A stretch of 64,000 bases of DNA from UBA7328 sp965247965 (GTDB taxonomy: Bacteria > Bacteroidota > Bacteroidia > Chitinophagales > Saprospiraceae), in contig OZ252053.1 of NCBI GenBank assembly GCA_965247965.1, positions 6,448,001-6,512,000 of the forward strand, given 5' to 3'. Below, piece by piece: positions 1-8,338 of this stretch. Each line of letters opens with the position of its first letter. Within the stretch, counting starts at the first letter, position 1. The translations under genes and the position numbers were made by a program. The notes beneath the pieces were generated by a model that worked only from the letters and a program-made list of their open reading frames with translations, made no database searches and had not been told where the DNA came from.

Positions 1-43
1 GAACTATTTTTAATATATTTGTGTTCACCAAAACAAAAAAAAG

Positions 44-1341
44 ATGAGAGGGATTCCCACAGCCCTCCCATTAACAGTAAACGAACGTCAGCGTGATATA
101 TTAGAAAAGGAATATCACAAGGTGAATATACCAAGTTCATACAAACAACGAGTTTCCATAGTAGTTTCAGGAATGGAAGGAAAGAGTATACATGAAACTT
201 CAAGAAATTTAGGAGTTTCATTAAATACAGTACGACGGTGGAGGCGGCGTTGGGAATCAGGACAAGAGGAATTAAGAGCGTTAGAACATGATGAACAAGG
301 CATTCGAGTGAAAGATCATGTTTTACGTACCAAGATTAAGGAGGAGGTACTATCAGACTTGCCCAGGAGTGGAGCACCAAAACGAATAACCTTAGCCCAA
401 GAGCAGCAAATTGTAGGGTTGGCCTGTGAAAAGCCCGAGGATCATGATATTGAAATGGATTACTGGACAAGAGAAATGTTGGCCCATGTGGCAAAGGCAA
501 GGAAAATTGTGGATAGCATTTCCCCACGTTATGTGGGCACTATTTTAAAAAAAACAAATTAAGGCCGGATAAGTCAGATTATTGGTTATACCCCAATATT
601 GAGGACCGAGAATTATTTCGCAAACAAGTTGAGTTCATTTGTGCTTTAATTATAGGGGCAGTGGCGGGGCAAGACCCAAATAGGCGTGTTTTTAGTGTAG
701 ACGAAAAAACAGGTATTCAAGCCTTGGAGAGAAAAAACAGCACTCCGATGCGCCCGGGTAGAAATCGTCGTATTGAATCTGAATACACTCGACACGGAAC
801 AACCTGTTTAATGGCCGCATTGGATATTTCTAATGGAAAAATACACCATTACCGATTACATCCAACCCGTACAGAAAAGGATTATTTAGAATTCATAAAA
901 CAAAGTTGTGCAACTGTATCAATTGATAAACAAATCGGATTTCTTGCTGATCAACTCAATACACATAAATCGGAATCTTTGGTGCGTTGGGTAGCCCAGC
1001 AAATCGATTATAGGGGAGACTTAGGAACAAAAGAGTATAAGGGAATTCTAAAAAGTCAAGCTTCCAGACAAGCATTTTTAGAGAATCCCGAACATCGCAT
1101 CTTTTTTGTATATACTCCAAAACACTGTTCCTGGCTCAACCCTATCGAAAACTGGTTTGGAAAACTACAAAGGCACAGAATTAAGAACGGAAATTTTATA
1201 TCAGTGGACGATCTGAAATCCAAAATTGAATCTTACATTGCATTCTACAACACACTATTGTTTAAACCGTATAAGTGGAAATTCAAAGGATTTATCGAAG
1301 CTCAACCTCATGGTTCAAGAACTTCGTTCCCGATGCACTAG
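44..1341 (+). CDS. IS630 transposase, two overlapping frames joined by a probable -1 frameshift
   Basis: The protein is a DDE transposase that cuts and pastes the element. The first frame (44-562, 172 aa) holds the helix-turn-helix DNA-binding half (SIHETSRNLGVSLNTVRRW). The second frame carries the catalytic half: first Asp in VFSVDEKTG, second Asp in FLADQLNTHKS, and the terminal Glu in KHCSWLNPIENWFGKLQR. All three catalytic positions are present. The second frame has no good start codon. After a -1 shift in the A run at 547-554 the product reads ILKKNKLRPDKSDYW, the usual family sequence across the domain junction. So this is either a programmed frameshift or a one-base decay event in an otherwise intact gene. 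Confidence 0.85.
547..555 (+). other. Slippery A8 run in the IS630 transposase
   Basis: Eight A residues followed by C lie in the zero-frame context tta-aaa-aaa-aca, which contains a perfect A_AAA_AAA heptamer for -1 slippage. The zero frame stops at 560-562. The -1 frame continues through the whole catalytic domain. Transcriptional slippage on the same run would give the same result. Confidence 0.6.
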
Positions 1342-1910
1342 TTATTAACCAAACCTATTTCCCTGGCCTCGCTACCGGATACTTTGCGCCCTGTATAAGC
1401 CATTTCTGCGGCAATACCCGGATTCACGATCTTAGGTAATCTTTGCATCGTTCCAATATCTGCCACAAGACCCATATCCACTTCTTTCAAAACAAAAAAT
1501 GTGTCCTTCGTGCAATACCTTATATCACACGCCGTAGCAATATCCAGCCCTGCACCGATGCATGCATTGTTTATGGCAGCGATAACCGGTTTGCGGCATT
1601 TCTCAATGGCCGAAATGTTGTTCTGAAAATCAGTGATAGATTTTCTGACCAGTTCTCTTTTTCTTCCCTCGCACTCGATTGAGTCATTAGCATTCCCGTC
1701 TATGAGAAGAGCAAGGTCGATTCCTGCGCAGAAATGTTTCCCTTCGCCGCTCAGGACGACTACTCTTACCTCTGGATTGGCGTCCATATCTTCAAATACT
1801 CTTTGCATTTCGATCCAAGCCTCTTTGTGCAGCGAATTGGCTTTTTCCGGTCGGTTAAAAGAAACCGATGCAATGTGATCTATAATACTGATTTTAAATG
1901 AGTTATACAT
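1338..1910 (-). pseudogene. Enoyl-CoA hydratase/isomerase, C-terminus removed by the IS630 element
   Basis: The 190 residues match the crotonase fold: HFCAGIDLALL and ACIGAGLDIATACDIRYC form the oxyanion hole, and FVLKEVDMGLVADIGTMQRLPKIV carries the catalytic acid region. Family members are about 260-280 aa. This one ends at EIGLVNN, where relatives read GLVN followed by about 70 more residues, and the break coincides with the IS630 right end. It would have hydrated 2-enoyl-CoA or isomerised dienoyl-CoA. Loss of the C-terminal helices that complete the active site and trimer makes function unlikely. Confidence 0.8.
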
Positions 1911-1970
1911 ATAGCAATAATATTAAGTGTAAATTACCATCCACCACCTGCACTGCGCGTAGTCGAAGTG

Positions 1971-2756
1971 TCAGAATGCCATCTGCGGCGTGTGCAGACT
2001 TCCTCCATCATTTACAATAACTGATCCACTTACATATGACGAAGCTTCCGAAGCCAGAAATACGGCAAGGCCCGCCATTTCATCCGGCATAGCCATTCTG
2101 AGCAGAGGAATACCTTTGAGTCCCTCTTCATAGTTTGGGTTGTCCCAAAGAGCCTGACTTAGCTTGGTTTTGACCAAACCCGGACATATGACATTAACCC
2201 GTACATTGTCTTTGCCCCATTCGGCAGCCTGATTTTGAGCGAGCATGACCAAAGCCGATTTACTGAGATTATAAGCCGCAAATCCCGCTTGAGCATGCAA
2301 GCCTGATATAGAGCTGACATGAATTACGCTTCCGCCACCTGCCTTTTTCATTTGAGGAAAGCACAAGATGCTGAGTTCTAATGGTGCGTTCAAATTGATG
2401 TCCATTGTCTTTTGGTATGCTGCCATGGGCATGTCTGCAATAGGTCCGTAGTACGGATTGGTGCCTGCATTGTTGATAAGAATGTCAATTTTGCCAAAAT
2501 GATATACTGTTTTTGTTACCAGATTTTTTCTGTCGTCTTCGCGGGCTACATGGCAGGCTATTGCTATAGCATCGAGTCCGTCTTCCTTGTACTGCTCTTC
2601 CACCTCATCCACGGATTCTTGCCTTCGACTAGTCAAAACCACCTTGGCGCCAAATTCTGCCAATCCTCTGGCCATCGATTCGCCGATTCCCCTACTTGCA
2701 CCGGTAACAATTGCGACTTTTCCAGTGAGGTCAAAAAGTTGTTTTATTCTGGTCAC
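1971..2756 (-). CDS. SDR-family oxidoreductase (FabG/DHRS4-like)
   Basis: A short-chain dehydrogenase/reductase of 261 aa, normal for the family. The Rossmann motif TGASRGIG is at residues 18-25, NNAG near 96, the catalytic Ser near 149 (HVSSISG) and the catalytic YNLSK at 162-166, so the enzyme should be active with NAD(P)(H). Residues such as GTNPYYGPI and the sequence around YEEGLKGIPLLRMAMPDEMAG resemble DHRS4-like or 3-oxoacyl reductase-like members. The substrate cannot be told. It lies downstream of the MBL gene and upstream of the broken enoyl-CoA hydratase on the same strand, which could once have been one fatty-acid-related unit (inference). Confidence 0.85.
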   Translation of the reverse strand: MTRIKQLFDLTGKVAIVTGASRGIGESMARGLAEFGAKVVLTSRRQESVDEVEEQYKEDGLDAIAIACHVAREDDRKNLVTKTVYHFGKIDILINNAGTNPYYGPIADMPMAAYQKTMDINLNAPLELSILCFPQMKKAGGGSVIHVSSISGLHAQAGFAAYNLSKSALVMLAQNQAAEWGKDNVRVNVICPGLVKTKLSQALWDNPNYEEGLKGIPLLRMAMPDEMAGLAVFLASEASSYVSGSVIVNDGGSLHTPQMAF

Positions 2757-2791
2757 ATTCTATCTCTATTTGTTCTAAATATTCTTCACTT

Positions 2792-2859
2792 TACCGTCTA
2801 CCGTCTACCGTCTACCGTCTACCGTCTACCGTCTACCGTCTACCGTCTACCGTCTACCG
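2792..2859. repeat. Heptanucleotide tandem repeat (taccgtc), nine full copies plus five bases
   Basis: Perfect 7-bp units run head to tail from 2792 to 2854, followed by a partial copy to 2859. The array lies between the SDR gene and the MBL gene and supplies the MBL stop codon at its right edge. It is a simple-sequence, slippage-prone tract; unit length and lack of spacers exclude CRISPR. Confidence 0.97.
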
Positions 2860-3908
2860 GCAAGATAATACTCCGAGCCGTCTTTAGCCAACTTAAGCGG
2901 CCCTTTATAATTTCTTCTCACCGCAAATCGATATCTCCTGCACAAGATAATATTCGAAGGGACAGGTGCAAAGTGATGGAGTACCAATGATTTCACATTG
3001 GCTTCATTTGCCAGTTTTCCAACATCCAGAGGTGAGGTATGATATTCGGTGATGTCTTCTGCGATTTTTGCATTTCTTCGGTTGCCCCAACTATTGCTGG
3101 CCCCGTTGTTCAATTCGCTTGATTTAAAAAACACATCTTTTAGCATTACTTCGTGAATCAACATATCCGCTGCCGCGGCGAATCTTTTCACATTCTCACA
3201 ATCTTCTTTCGTATCCCCTGAGATGACAAGCGATTTTCCTTTGTATTCTATTTTAAATCCATAGGAAGGTTCGATAGGAGGATGGCAAACCTCAAAGGCG
3301 GTTATCTTCACATCGTTTTTCTCGAATAGGACTGCAAAGTCCTGGGCACCCGTTTCTATCTCAAATGCATTAGTTCCTGCGATCGATGTATTCATTACTG
3401 AATCTCCGTGGTGCGCTACTCTATTCAGATTTTCATGCAGTAGAAATGCATGCGTATTAAAAAGTATAGAGTCCAAACCTTTCGGCCCGTGGACATCCAG
3501 TTTTGCAGATCGTCCCAATTGCCAGGTCCTGTTGATTACATGAGGAAGCTCTATATAATGATCGCTGTGCCAGTGCGAAATAAAAACGGCGCTTAAAGAA
3601 GGCAGCGGTAATCTCAGCTTCTCCGCTTCTTTGACCACTCCGTCGCCGACATCAAAAAGAAAGAAAAAACCACCTGCGAATACTGCAGTGCCCGTCTGAT
3701 TGTAGTCGTCCGGGATCGGGGACGCTGTGCCTAAAGTGAAGATTCTGATGCCATCCATGTCATCGAGATACTCCGTTTCAAACGTAGCTCGATCCATTGC
3801 CATTTCGATCATGCGATCCATCATCCGGTCTCGATTGATATATGAAAAGAGTAAGATGAGCAAGGTGATGCTGGCAATCGCAAGAAGAAACCAATGGATT
3901 CTTTTCAT
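2847..3908 (-). CDS. Membrane-anchored MBL-fold hydrolase (RNase Z-like)
   Basis: A 353-aa protein with one N-terminal membrane helix (residues about 5-24) and then a metallo-beta-lactamase domain. The zinc motif HWHSDH is at 112-117. Further ligands are likely in the FEVCHP region, VISGDT and LVLHHFAP. The opening FTLGTASPIPDDYNQTGTAV is typical of the RNase Z/arylsulfatase-like branch of the superfamily. The N-terminal anchor and export argue for a periplasmic hydrolase rather than tRNA processing (inference). The last codons, for AGRR, run into the taccgtc array and the stop is read from it. Confidence 0.8.
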   Translation of the reverse strand: MKRIHWFLLAIASITLLILLFSYINRDRMMDRMIEMAMDRATFETEYLDDMDGIRIFTLGTASPIPDDYNQTGTAVFAGGFFFLFDVGDGVVKEAEKLRLPLPSLSAVFISHWHSDHYIELPHVINRTWQLGRSAKLDVHGPKGLDSILFNTHAFLLHENLNRVAHHGDSVMNTSIAGTNAFEIETGAQDFAVLFEKNDVKITAFEVCHPPIEPSYGFKIEYKGKSLVISGDTKEDCENVKRFAAAADMLIHEVMLKDVFFKSSELNNGASNSWGNRRNAKIAEDITEYHTSPLDVGKLANEANVKSLVLHHFAPVPSNIILCRRYRFAVRRNYKGPLKLAKDGSEYYLAGRR

Positions 3909-4115
3909 ACAGACTCAGATGATTATGTCAGTGGGCCTAAAAATAGAATTATTGAGGGATTTAAAAGATTTGCTTTGGTTAATATATAAAAGCTTTGTCA
4001 ATGATCGTCTTACTACCATAGAAAGTTGATTAGCAGTGGTGGACAGGTAGGCTTTGAGAAACCAGTACTTTTAGGCTAGTCGGTCTATTTAAGCTGAGCG
4101 ATTCACGAATAGAAG

Positions 4116-4625
4116 ATGAAACGATTATACTTTATCGCACTATTGGTCGATGAACCTTTCAAGTCTAAAGTTATAGATATGCAAATGGAAATGTCCGAGC
4201 GATTTGGAGTTTGTAAAAGCCTTAATTCTCCTCCTCACATTACATTGATCCCACCTTTTCGGTTCAGTCAGGACGAAGAAAAACTTCTTTGCAAACTGGC
4301 AAATCAGCATTATCGCGGAGATTTAAGAGCTGTCTCCGATGACATTTCACATTTTGACGATCGAGTCATATTTGTCAATGTTCGAGATGACGATCTATTG
4401 GAAAAAGTAAAGGAAAAGCTGGAATTGACTTTAATGATAGAAAACATAAGAGCGAAAAAATCTAAACGCTTTCACCAGCATATTACCATCGGGTATCGCA
4501 ATCTCAGTATTATTTTTGACAAAGCATGGGAGCATTTCAAAAATTTGAAAGTCGATGACCATTTTACTCTAAATGGCCCAAAAGTGTTACGGCACAATGG
4601 AGCGAAGTGGGAGATCATTTCATAG
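4116..4625 (+). CDS. 2H phosphoesterase (2'-5' RNA ligase-like)
   Basis: This 169-aa protein has the two HxT motifs that define the 2H superfamily: PPHITLIPPF (H41, T43) and HQHITIGYR (H122, T124). Length matches LigT/ThpR proteins. Family members hydrolyse or form cyclic phosphodiester ends of RNA or nucleotides; the substrate here is unknown. It starts with ATG about 200 bases downstream of the divergent MBL gene, and the small proteins that follow are on the same strand. Confidence 0.8.
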   Translation: MKRLYFIALLVDEPFKSKVIDMQMEMSERFGVCKSLNSPPHITLIPPFRFSQDEEKLLCKLANQHYRGDLRAVSDDISHFDDRVIFVNVRDDDLLEKVKEKLELTLMIENIRAKKSKRFHQHITIGYRNLSIIFDKAWEHFKNLKVDDHFTLNGPKVLRHNGAKWEIIS

Positions 4626-4793
4626 GTGGGTCATTGCATTTGAGTATTTGCCAAGGCTCAGTGATCCCAGCGGAGAACGGATCACTAAGCCCAAGGGATT
4701 GGTGAGCCTAAAGGAATTGGAACCGAATTACGGAATCTTTATTAAAAGCTATATTTTTCGCGGGACACAATAATTAACAATATAATTCATCTC

Positions 4794-5231
4794 ATGCAAG
4801 ATGCTTCACGTCATTTGCTTTCGACAATATCATATCGATTTGAGAAAGCTAGCGAACATTGCAACTCCACCTATCCGCACTTGGATATTGGAAAAGGGGT
4901 GCGCACACCGTTAGAAATATTGCATCATATGAGAGAATTGGTCATCTACGCTATTTATCGTCTTACCGAAAAGAGGTTTTCCATCGATAACGAGGCGAAA
5001 TGGGATATCTCGAAAGAATTATTTTTGCATGAATTGGAGAAATTAGATCGGCTGCTGGAAGATAATATATATGAAACCGATCTCCTGGGACGCATAATAC
5101 AAGGGCCTTTGGCCGATATGCTTACGCACGTAGGACAGCTTTCAATGATGAGCCGTCTTAATGATCATCCGGTAAAAGGAATGAGCTATTATGATGCTCC
5201 AATTGAGGTGGGTAATATAAAGAATAACTGA
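4794..5231 (+). CDS. DinB-like four-helix protein
   Basis: A 145-aa helical protein. TPLEILHHMRELVIYAIY and LADMLTHVGQLSMMSRL resemble the second and third metal-ligand helices of DinB/YfiT-type proteins, which bind a divalent metal with three His residues. Members of this group act in thiol transfer or have unknown roles. No enzymatic role can be assigned. The ATG start follows a short intergenic stretch after the 2H phosphoesterase. Confidence 0.55.
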   Translation: MQDASRHLLSTISYRFEKASEHCNSTYPHLDIGKGVRTPLEILHHMRELVIYAIYRLTEKRFSIDNEAKWDISKELFLHELEKLDRLLEDNIYETDLLGRIIQGPLADMLTHVGQLSMMSRLNDHPVKGMSYYDAPIEVGNIKNN

Positions 5232-5322
5232 ATTTTCCTGGGATGACTTAATGTTCTAAACTTTTCAAAAGTTTGGAACTTTAGGCAAATTTGAGGTATA
5301 AACTAAACCATAAATAAGCTGA

Positions 5323-6183
5323 TTGGAAGAGCGTAAAATTGTCAACGAAATCGATTACTTGTGCATTGGTCACTGCTGTCACGACAAAACAGAAGATGGG
5401 TATATTTTGGGAGGTACGGCATCCTATGCCGCCTTGGTCGGAAAGCAATTAGGAAAAAGCCCCGCAATTCTCACGAGTTTGGGGGATGATTTTGAATTCT
5501 TTTCGAGATTTCAGGAACTGCATATTCCGCTGCACAATAAGCTTGCCCGAAAGACTACGGTTTTTGAAAATATTTATAAAGAGGGCGGTAGAGTTCAGTA
5601 TATACATGAGAGAGCCGATGTGCTTACCCCGTCAGATGTTCCGCCAAATCTCAAAGGTGTTCCCATTATTCATCTTTGCCTGATAGCTGATGAGATCGAA
5701 TTTTCCATTATTGAAGAATTTGATAATGCCCTGGTTGGGGCCACCATTCAAGGGTGTCTAAGAGAGTGGGATTCAACTGGTTTGATTAGGCCGAAAGAAA
5801 TGAATTGGGATTTGCTTTCTAATGTCGATATCGTCATTTTTAGCGATGATGATATAAAAGGATTTGAAGACTGTCTGCCTCAAATCAAAGAAAGAGCAGA
5901 TCAGGTAGTACTGACCCAAGGTGCCAATGGGGCGATAGTTTTTAAGGACGCCAATGAGTTTTACTTTCCTTCTTATCCAGTCAAAGAAGTGGAGGTTACC
6001 GGTGCAGGAGATGTATTCACGACAGCCTATCTCATCGAATACCAAAGGACATCCGATATAGCTTCGGCCTGTATCTTTGCCCATTGCGCGGCGTCTTTTG
6101 TTGTGGAAGGCGTGGGTTTGTCGAATCTTCCTACGCTTAAGGCCCTAAAAGAGAGGATTCACCAGTATCATAATAAAGCGTGA
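5323..6183 (+). CDS. PfkB-family sugar/nucleoside kinase
   Basis: A 286-aa ribokinase-like protein. The glycine-rich N-terminal signature is GGTASYAALVGKQLG (residues 30-44) and the C-terminal signature is EVTGAGDVFTTAYLIEY, with D230 as the catalytic base. ATP-dependent phosphorylation of a sugar or related alcohol is expected; the substrate is not evident. No ATG is available at the expected position, so a TTG start at 5323 is used here. The 3' end overlaps the 3' end of the broken transporter gene on the other strand by 16 bases. Confidence 0.8.
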   Translation: MEERKIVNEIDYLCIGHCCHDKTEDGYILGGTASYAALVGKQLGKSPAILTSLGDDFEFFSRFQELHIPLHNKLARKTTVFENIYKEGGRVQYIHERADVLTPSDVPPNLKGVPIIHLCLIADEIEFSIIEEFDNALVGATIQGCLREWDSTGLIRPKEMNWDLLSNVDIVIFSDDDIKGFEDCLPQIKERADQVVLTQGANGAIVFKDANEFYFPSYPVKEVEVTGAGDVFTTAYLIEYQRTSDIASACIFAHCAASFVVEGVGLSNLPTLKALKERIHQYHNKA

Positions 6184-6683
6184 TTGTCTCGTCTGATAAG
6201 GCCTCTTTGGATCACCACGAGAGATACGGTAATGACTGACACCGCGATCCCATATTGGATTATTCCATTGCCCAGTTGATTAATATATATGTCATTAATG
6301 TCATTTGTAAATTCTTGAAATACAGAGAAATAGGCCGTGTATAACACATTTGAAATGACCACGGCGTAGTACGAACTGGCGACGAGGATAGTAATTAATA
6401 GTAAAACTCCTACCGCATTTCCCTTTATTTTTCCAAAGGCCTTTCGGAACGATCCGACCGGTTCCAGCCGACAATATTTGCCAAGGGTAACCTCACCCAT
6501 CAATGCCGGAATAGCAAACAAACATGTAAAAATCAGGTAAACTAGCAAAAAAGCACTGCCTCCATATTTGCCCATCATATAAGGGAATCTCCATACATTT
6601 CCGAGCCCAACGGCTACACCGATCATGGTAAGGATGGTTGCTGTTCGGGAGGAAAATATTGGTCTTGTCGACATTTGGGCCAA
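6168..6683 (-). pseudogene. Sodium:neurotransmitter symporter (NSS), N-terminal third only
   Basis: The first 165 residues are a clear NSS/LeuT-family start. Helix 1 carries the Na+/substrate motif GVAVGLGNVWRFPYMMGKYGG, followed by helices 2-4 (FLLVYLIFTCLFAIPALMGE, VGVLLLITILVASSYYAVVISNVLYTAYF, and the hydrophobic IQYGIAVSVITVSLVVIQRGL). Full-length members have 10-12 helices and about 440-500 residues; this one stops after 171. It is truncated exactly where the convergent pfkB gene ends, so a deletion probably joined the two loci. Confidence 0.8.
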
Positions 6684-6733
6684 GGTCTGGAAAATAGATT
6701 GGAATTTGATTTAATTAAATTTAATGGACATTA

Positions 6734-7609
6734 TTGTTAACCTTTACAATGAGGTGCCAGTCAAATTTATGCGTGGGTTTTTTGATTCGAATATGTTCTT
6801 TACCAATTTTGAGCATATTCCTGTGCCTCTTCTCGTGTCAGTCAACTGAAAATTCATCTAAAGAAGGTTTACAATCTTACGGCCTTAGAGATCTTTCAGA
6901 ACTAGAACTCGAAAAGGGAGCCCATCTATTCAGGCTGCAATGTGCGCGATGCCACGGCATGAACGGAAGTGGTGGAAACGGCCCGTCGCTGAGACGCAAT
7001 AGCATGGCTCACGCTCCAAACGATACAAGTCTTATGTCAGTGATTCAGTATGGTATTCCAGGCACGGAAATGCCCGGCACGTGGTTACTGACTCCTCCTG
7101 ATGTGCGATTGATAGCGGGATATGTGAGATCTTTGAAGAAGGTGGAGATTGGTGAAGTACACGGAAATTCTAAAAAGGGGATGTCGACTTATACCAGTAA
7201 AGGAGCTTGCCGTCTATGCCACATCATCAATGGAGATGGAGGCAGTCTTGGACCAGATCTGACAAGAGTTGGGGCAAAGCGCTCACCTGATTTCATAAGA
7301 CAAAGTCTGATCAGACCAGGGTTTTTTAAAAAGGAAAGGGAAATGGCTAATACTGTGGATGGTTTTGTACAAAATCTCGTGTTTAAGGTACGCACAGGCG
7401 ACGGTCAAGAAATAACCGGGATGAGAGTCAATGAGGATGCTTTTACACTTCAGTTGAGGGACGTGCAAAACAAATTCTATTCTTTTCGAAAAAAGGATTT
7501 ATTAGAACTGAAAAAACTATACGAAAAAAGCTTGATGCCCAGTGTTAAAGGTATTTTGACGGATGAGGAAATTGATGATTTGGTTGCTTATTTGGTGAGT
7601 TTGAAGTAG
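6734..7609 (+). CDS. Dihaem cytochrome c lipoprotein
   Basis: A 291-aa exported protein. The N-terminal hydrophobic segment ends in the lipobox LFSC (Cys 35). Two class I haem motifs follow: CARCH (70-74) with an axial Met candidate in GTEMPGTW, and CRLCH (159-163). The second domain looks like the haem domain that accompanies PQQ enzymes and PVC-type quinoproteins (SLGPDLTRVG, MPSVKGILTDEEIDDLVAYLVSLK). It probably accepts electrons from the quinoprotein dehydrogenase at 10.6 kb; the two genes are the same strand and were adjacent before the IS4 elements inserted between them (inference). ATG at 6752 is an alternative start. Confidence 0.85.
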   Translation: MLTFTMRCQSNLCVGFLIRICSLPILSIFLCLFSCQSTENSSKEGLQSYGLRDLSELELEKGAHLFRLQCARCHGMNGSGGNGPSLRRNSMAHAPNDTSLMSVIQYGIPGTEMPGTWLLTPPDVRLIAGYVRSLKKVEIGEVHGNSKKGMSTYTSKGACRLCHIINGDGGSLGPDLTRVGAKRSPDFIRQSLIRPGFFKKEREMANTVDGFVQNLVFKVRTGDGQEITGMRVNEDAFTLQLRDVQNKFYSFRKKDLLELKKLYEKSLMPSVKGILTDEEIDDLVAYLVSLK

Positions 7610-7621
7610 ACGCTTCGACCC

Positions 7622-7632
7622 CGCTCAGTGCG
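7622..7632. repeat. Target site duplication of IS4-family element A, left copy
   Basis: cgctcagtgcg, matching 10394-10404 exactly. The target lies in a short intergenic sequence of the type cttcgaccccgctcagtgcg just after the cytochrome stop codon. Confidence 0.92.
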
Positions 7633-7646
7633 CATTGGCATCAACC

Positions 7647-8312
7647 TTAATTTAACACATATAATCTTTCAAGATATGTATTTTTTCCTTTTTTGTTCTG
7701 GTAAGTACCATAGTAGCCTATGAATTTGAGCAAGAATTGTTCTGAAATATTTTTTGTTTGAATAAGTGAGTTATAGCGCAATAGGAGTTGAGCAATTTTG
7801 TATAGGCTTACATTTGGCACATTATTTTTGGTTCGAAACAAGTATTTCAATGGTGTGAATATCAGATTATGACACAAGCTTATCCAACCGAGCATCAGTA
7901 GCAGAAGAATATAAGGTTTGGCCGTGTTATTGTATTTTTTGCCTGTAAACAGCTTTTGAAGATTCATATGAGATTTCCAACATTTGAATATACATTCTAT
8001 ACGCCATCTTAATGCATATACCAGGAGCACTTGATGTGGTTGAAGTACTTTATCATCGACATTGGTTATCAAGATGGCATAGTTTAGCATTTCGTAATAT
8101 TGCTCCGAGTGATTCGATTTTGAGTGTCTGTTATTTTTTGCTTTTTCCACCCTTTTCTCAGCAACTTCTTTGGGAGTTTTAAGACCTATTAATCGTACTG
8201 GGACTTGCTTGGCTGATATCTTAACTTGCCAATCTACCCAATCGGCACCGTTTCTGAATGCATCATTAAGGCACCTCAGCAAATTTATCTTAACTCCTTG
8301 ATTATCAAACAC
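7647..8312 (-). pseudogene. Transposase of element A, C-terminal half
   Basis: This 221-residue piece carries the IS4 YREK signature (YALRWRIECIFKCWK) with the catalytic Glu, and so is the C-terminal half of the transposase whose N-terminal half is at 9631-10290. Deleting the inner IS and one copy of its target duplication rejoins the halves in frame as FFISRLRSNIDVFDNQG. The gene was therefore intact until the second insertion. Confidence 0.93.
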
Positions 8313-8338
8313 ATCTATGTTACTTCGAAGTCTTGAAA

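Larger units (their letters stand above)
1..1345 (+). mobile_element. IS630-family insertion sequence, left end at or beyond the window start
   Basis: The element is defined by its transposase reading frames (44-1341). Its right end must lie near 1341-1348, because the neighbouring enoyl-CoA hydratase stops matching its family there. IS630 elements normally duplicate a TA target. No convincing terminal inverted repeat could be paired between bases 1-43 and the right edge, so the left terminus is probably outside the window. Confidence 0.8.

Noticed and set aside
2792..2859. CRISPR-like periodic repeat
   Set aside because: Units are 7 bp, head to tail, with no spacers; it is a simple tandem repeat.
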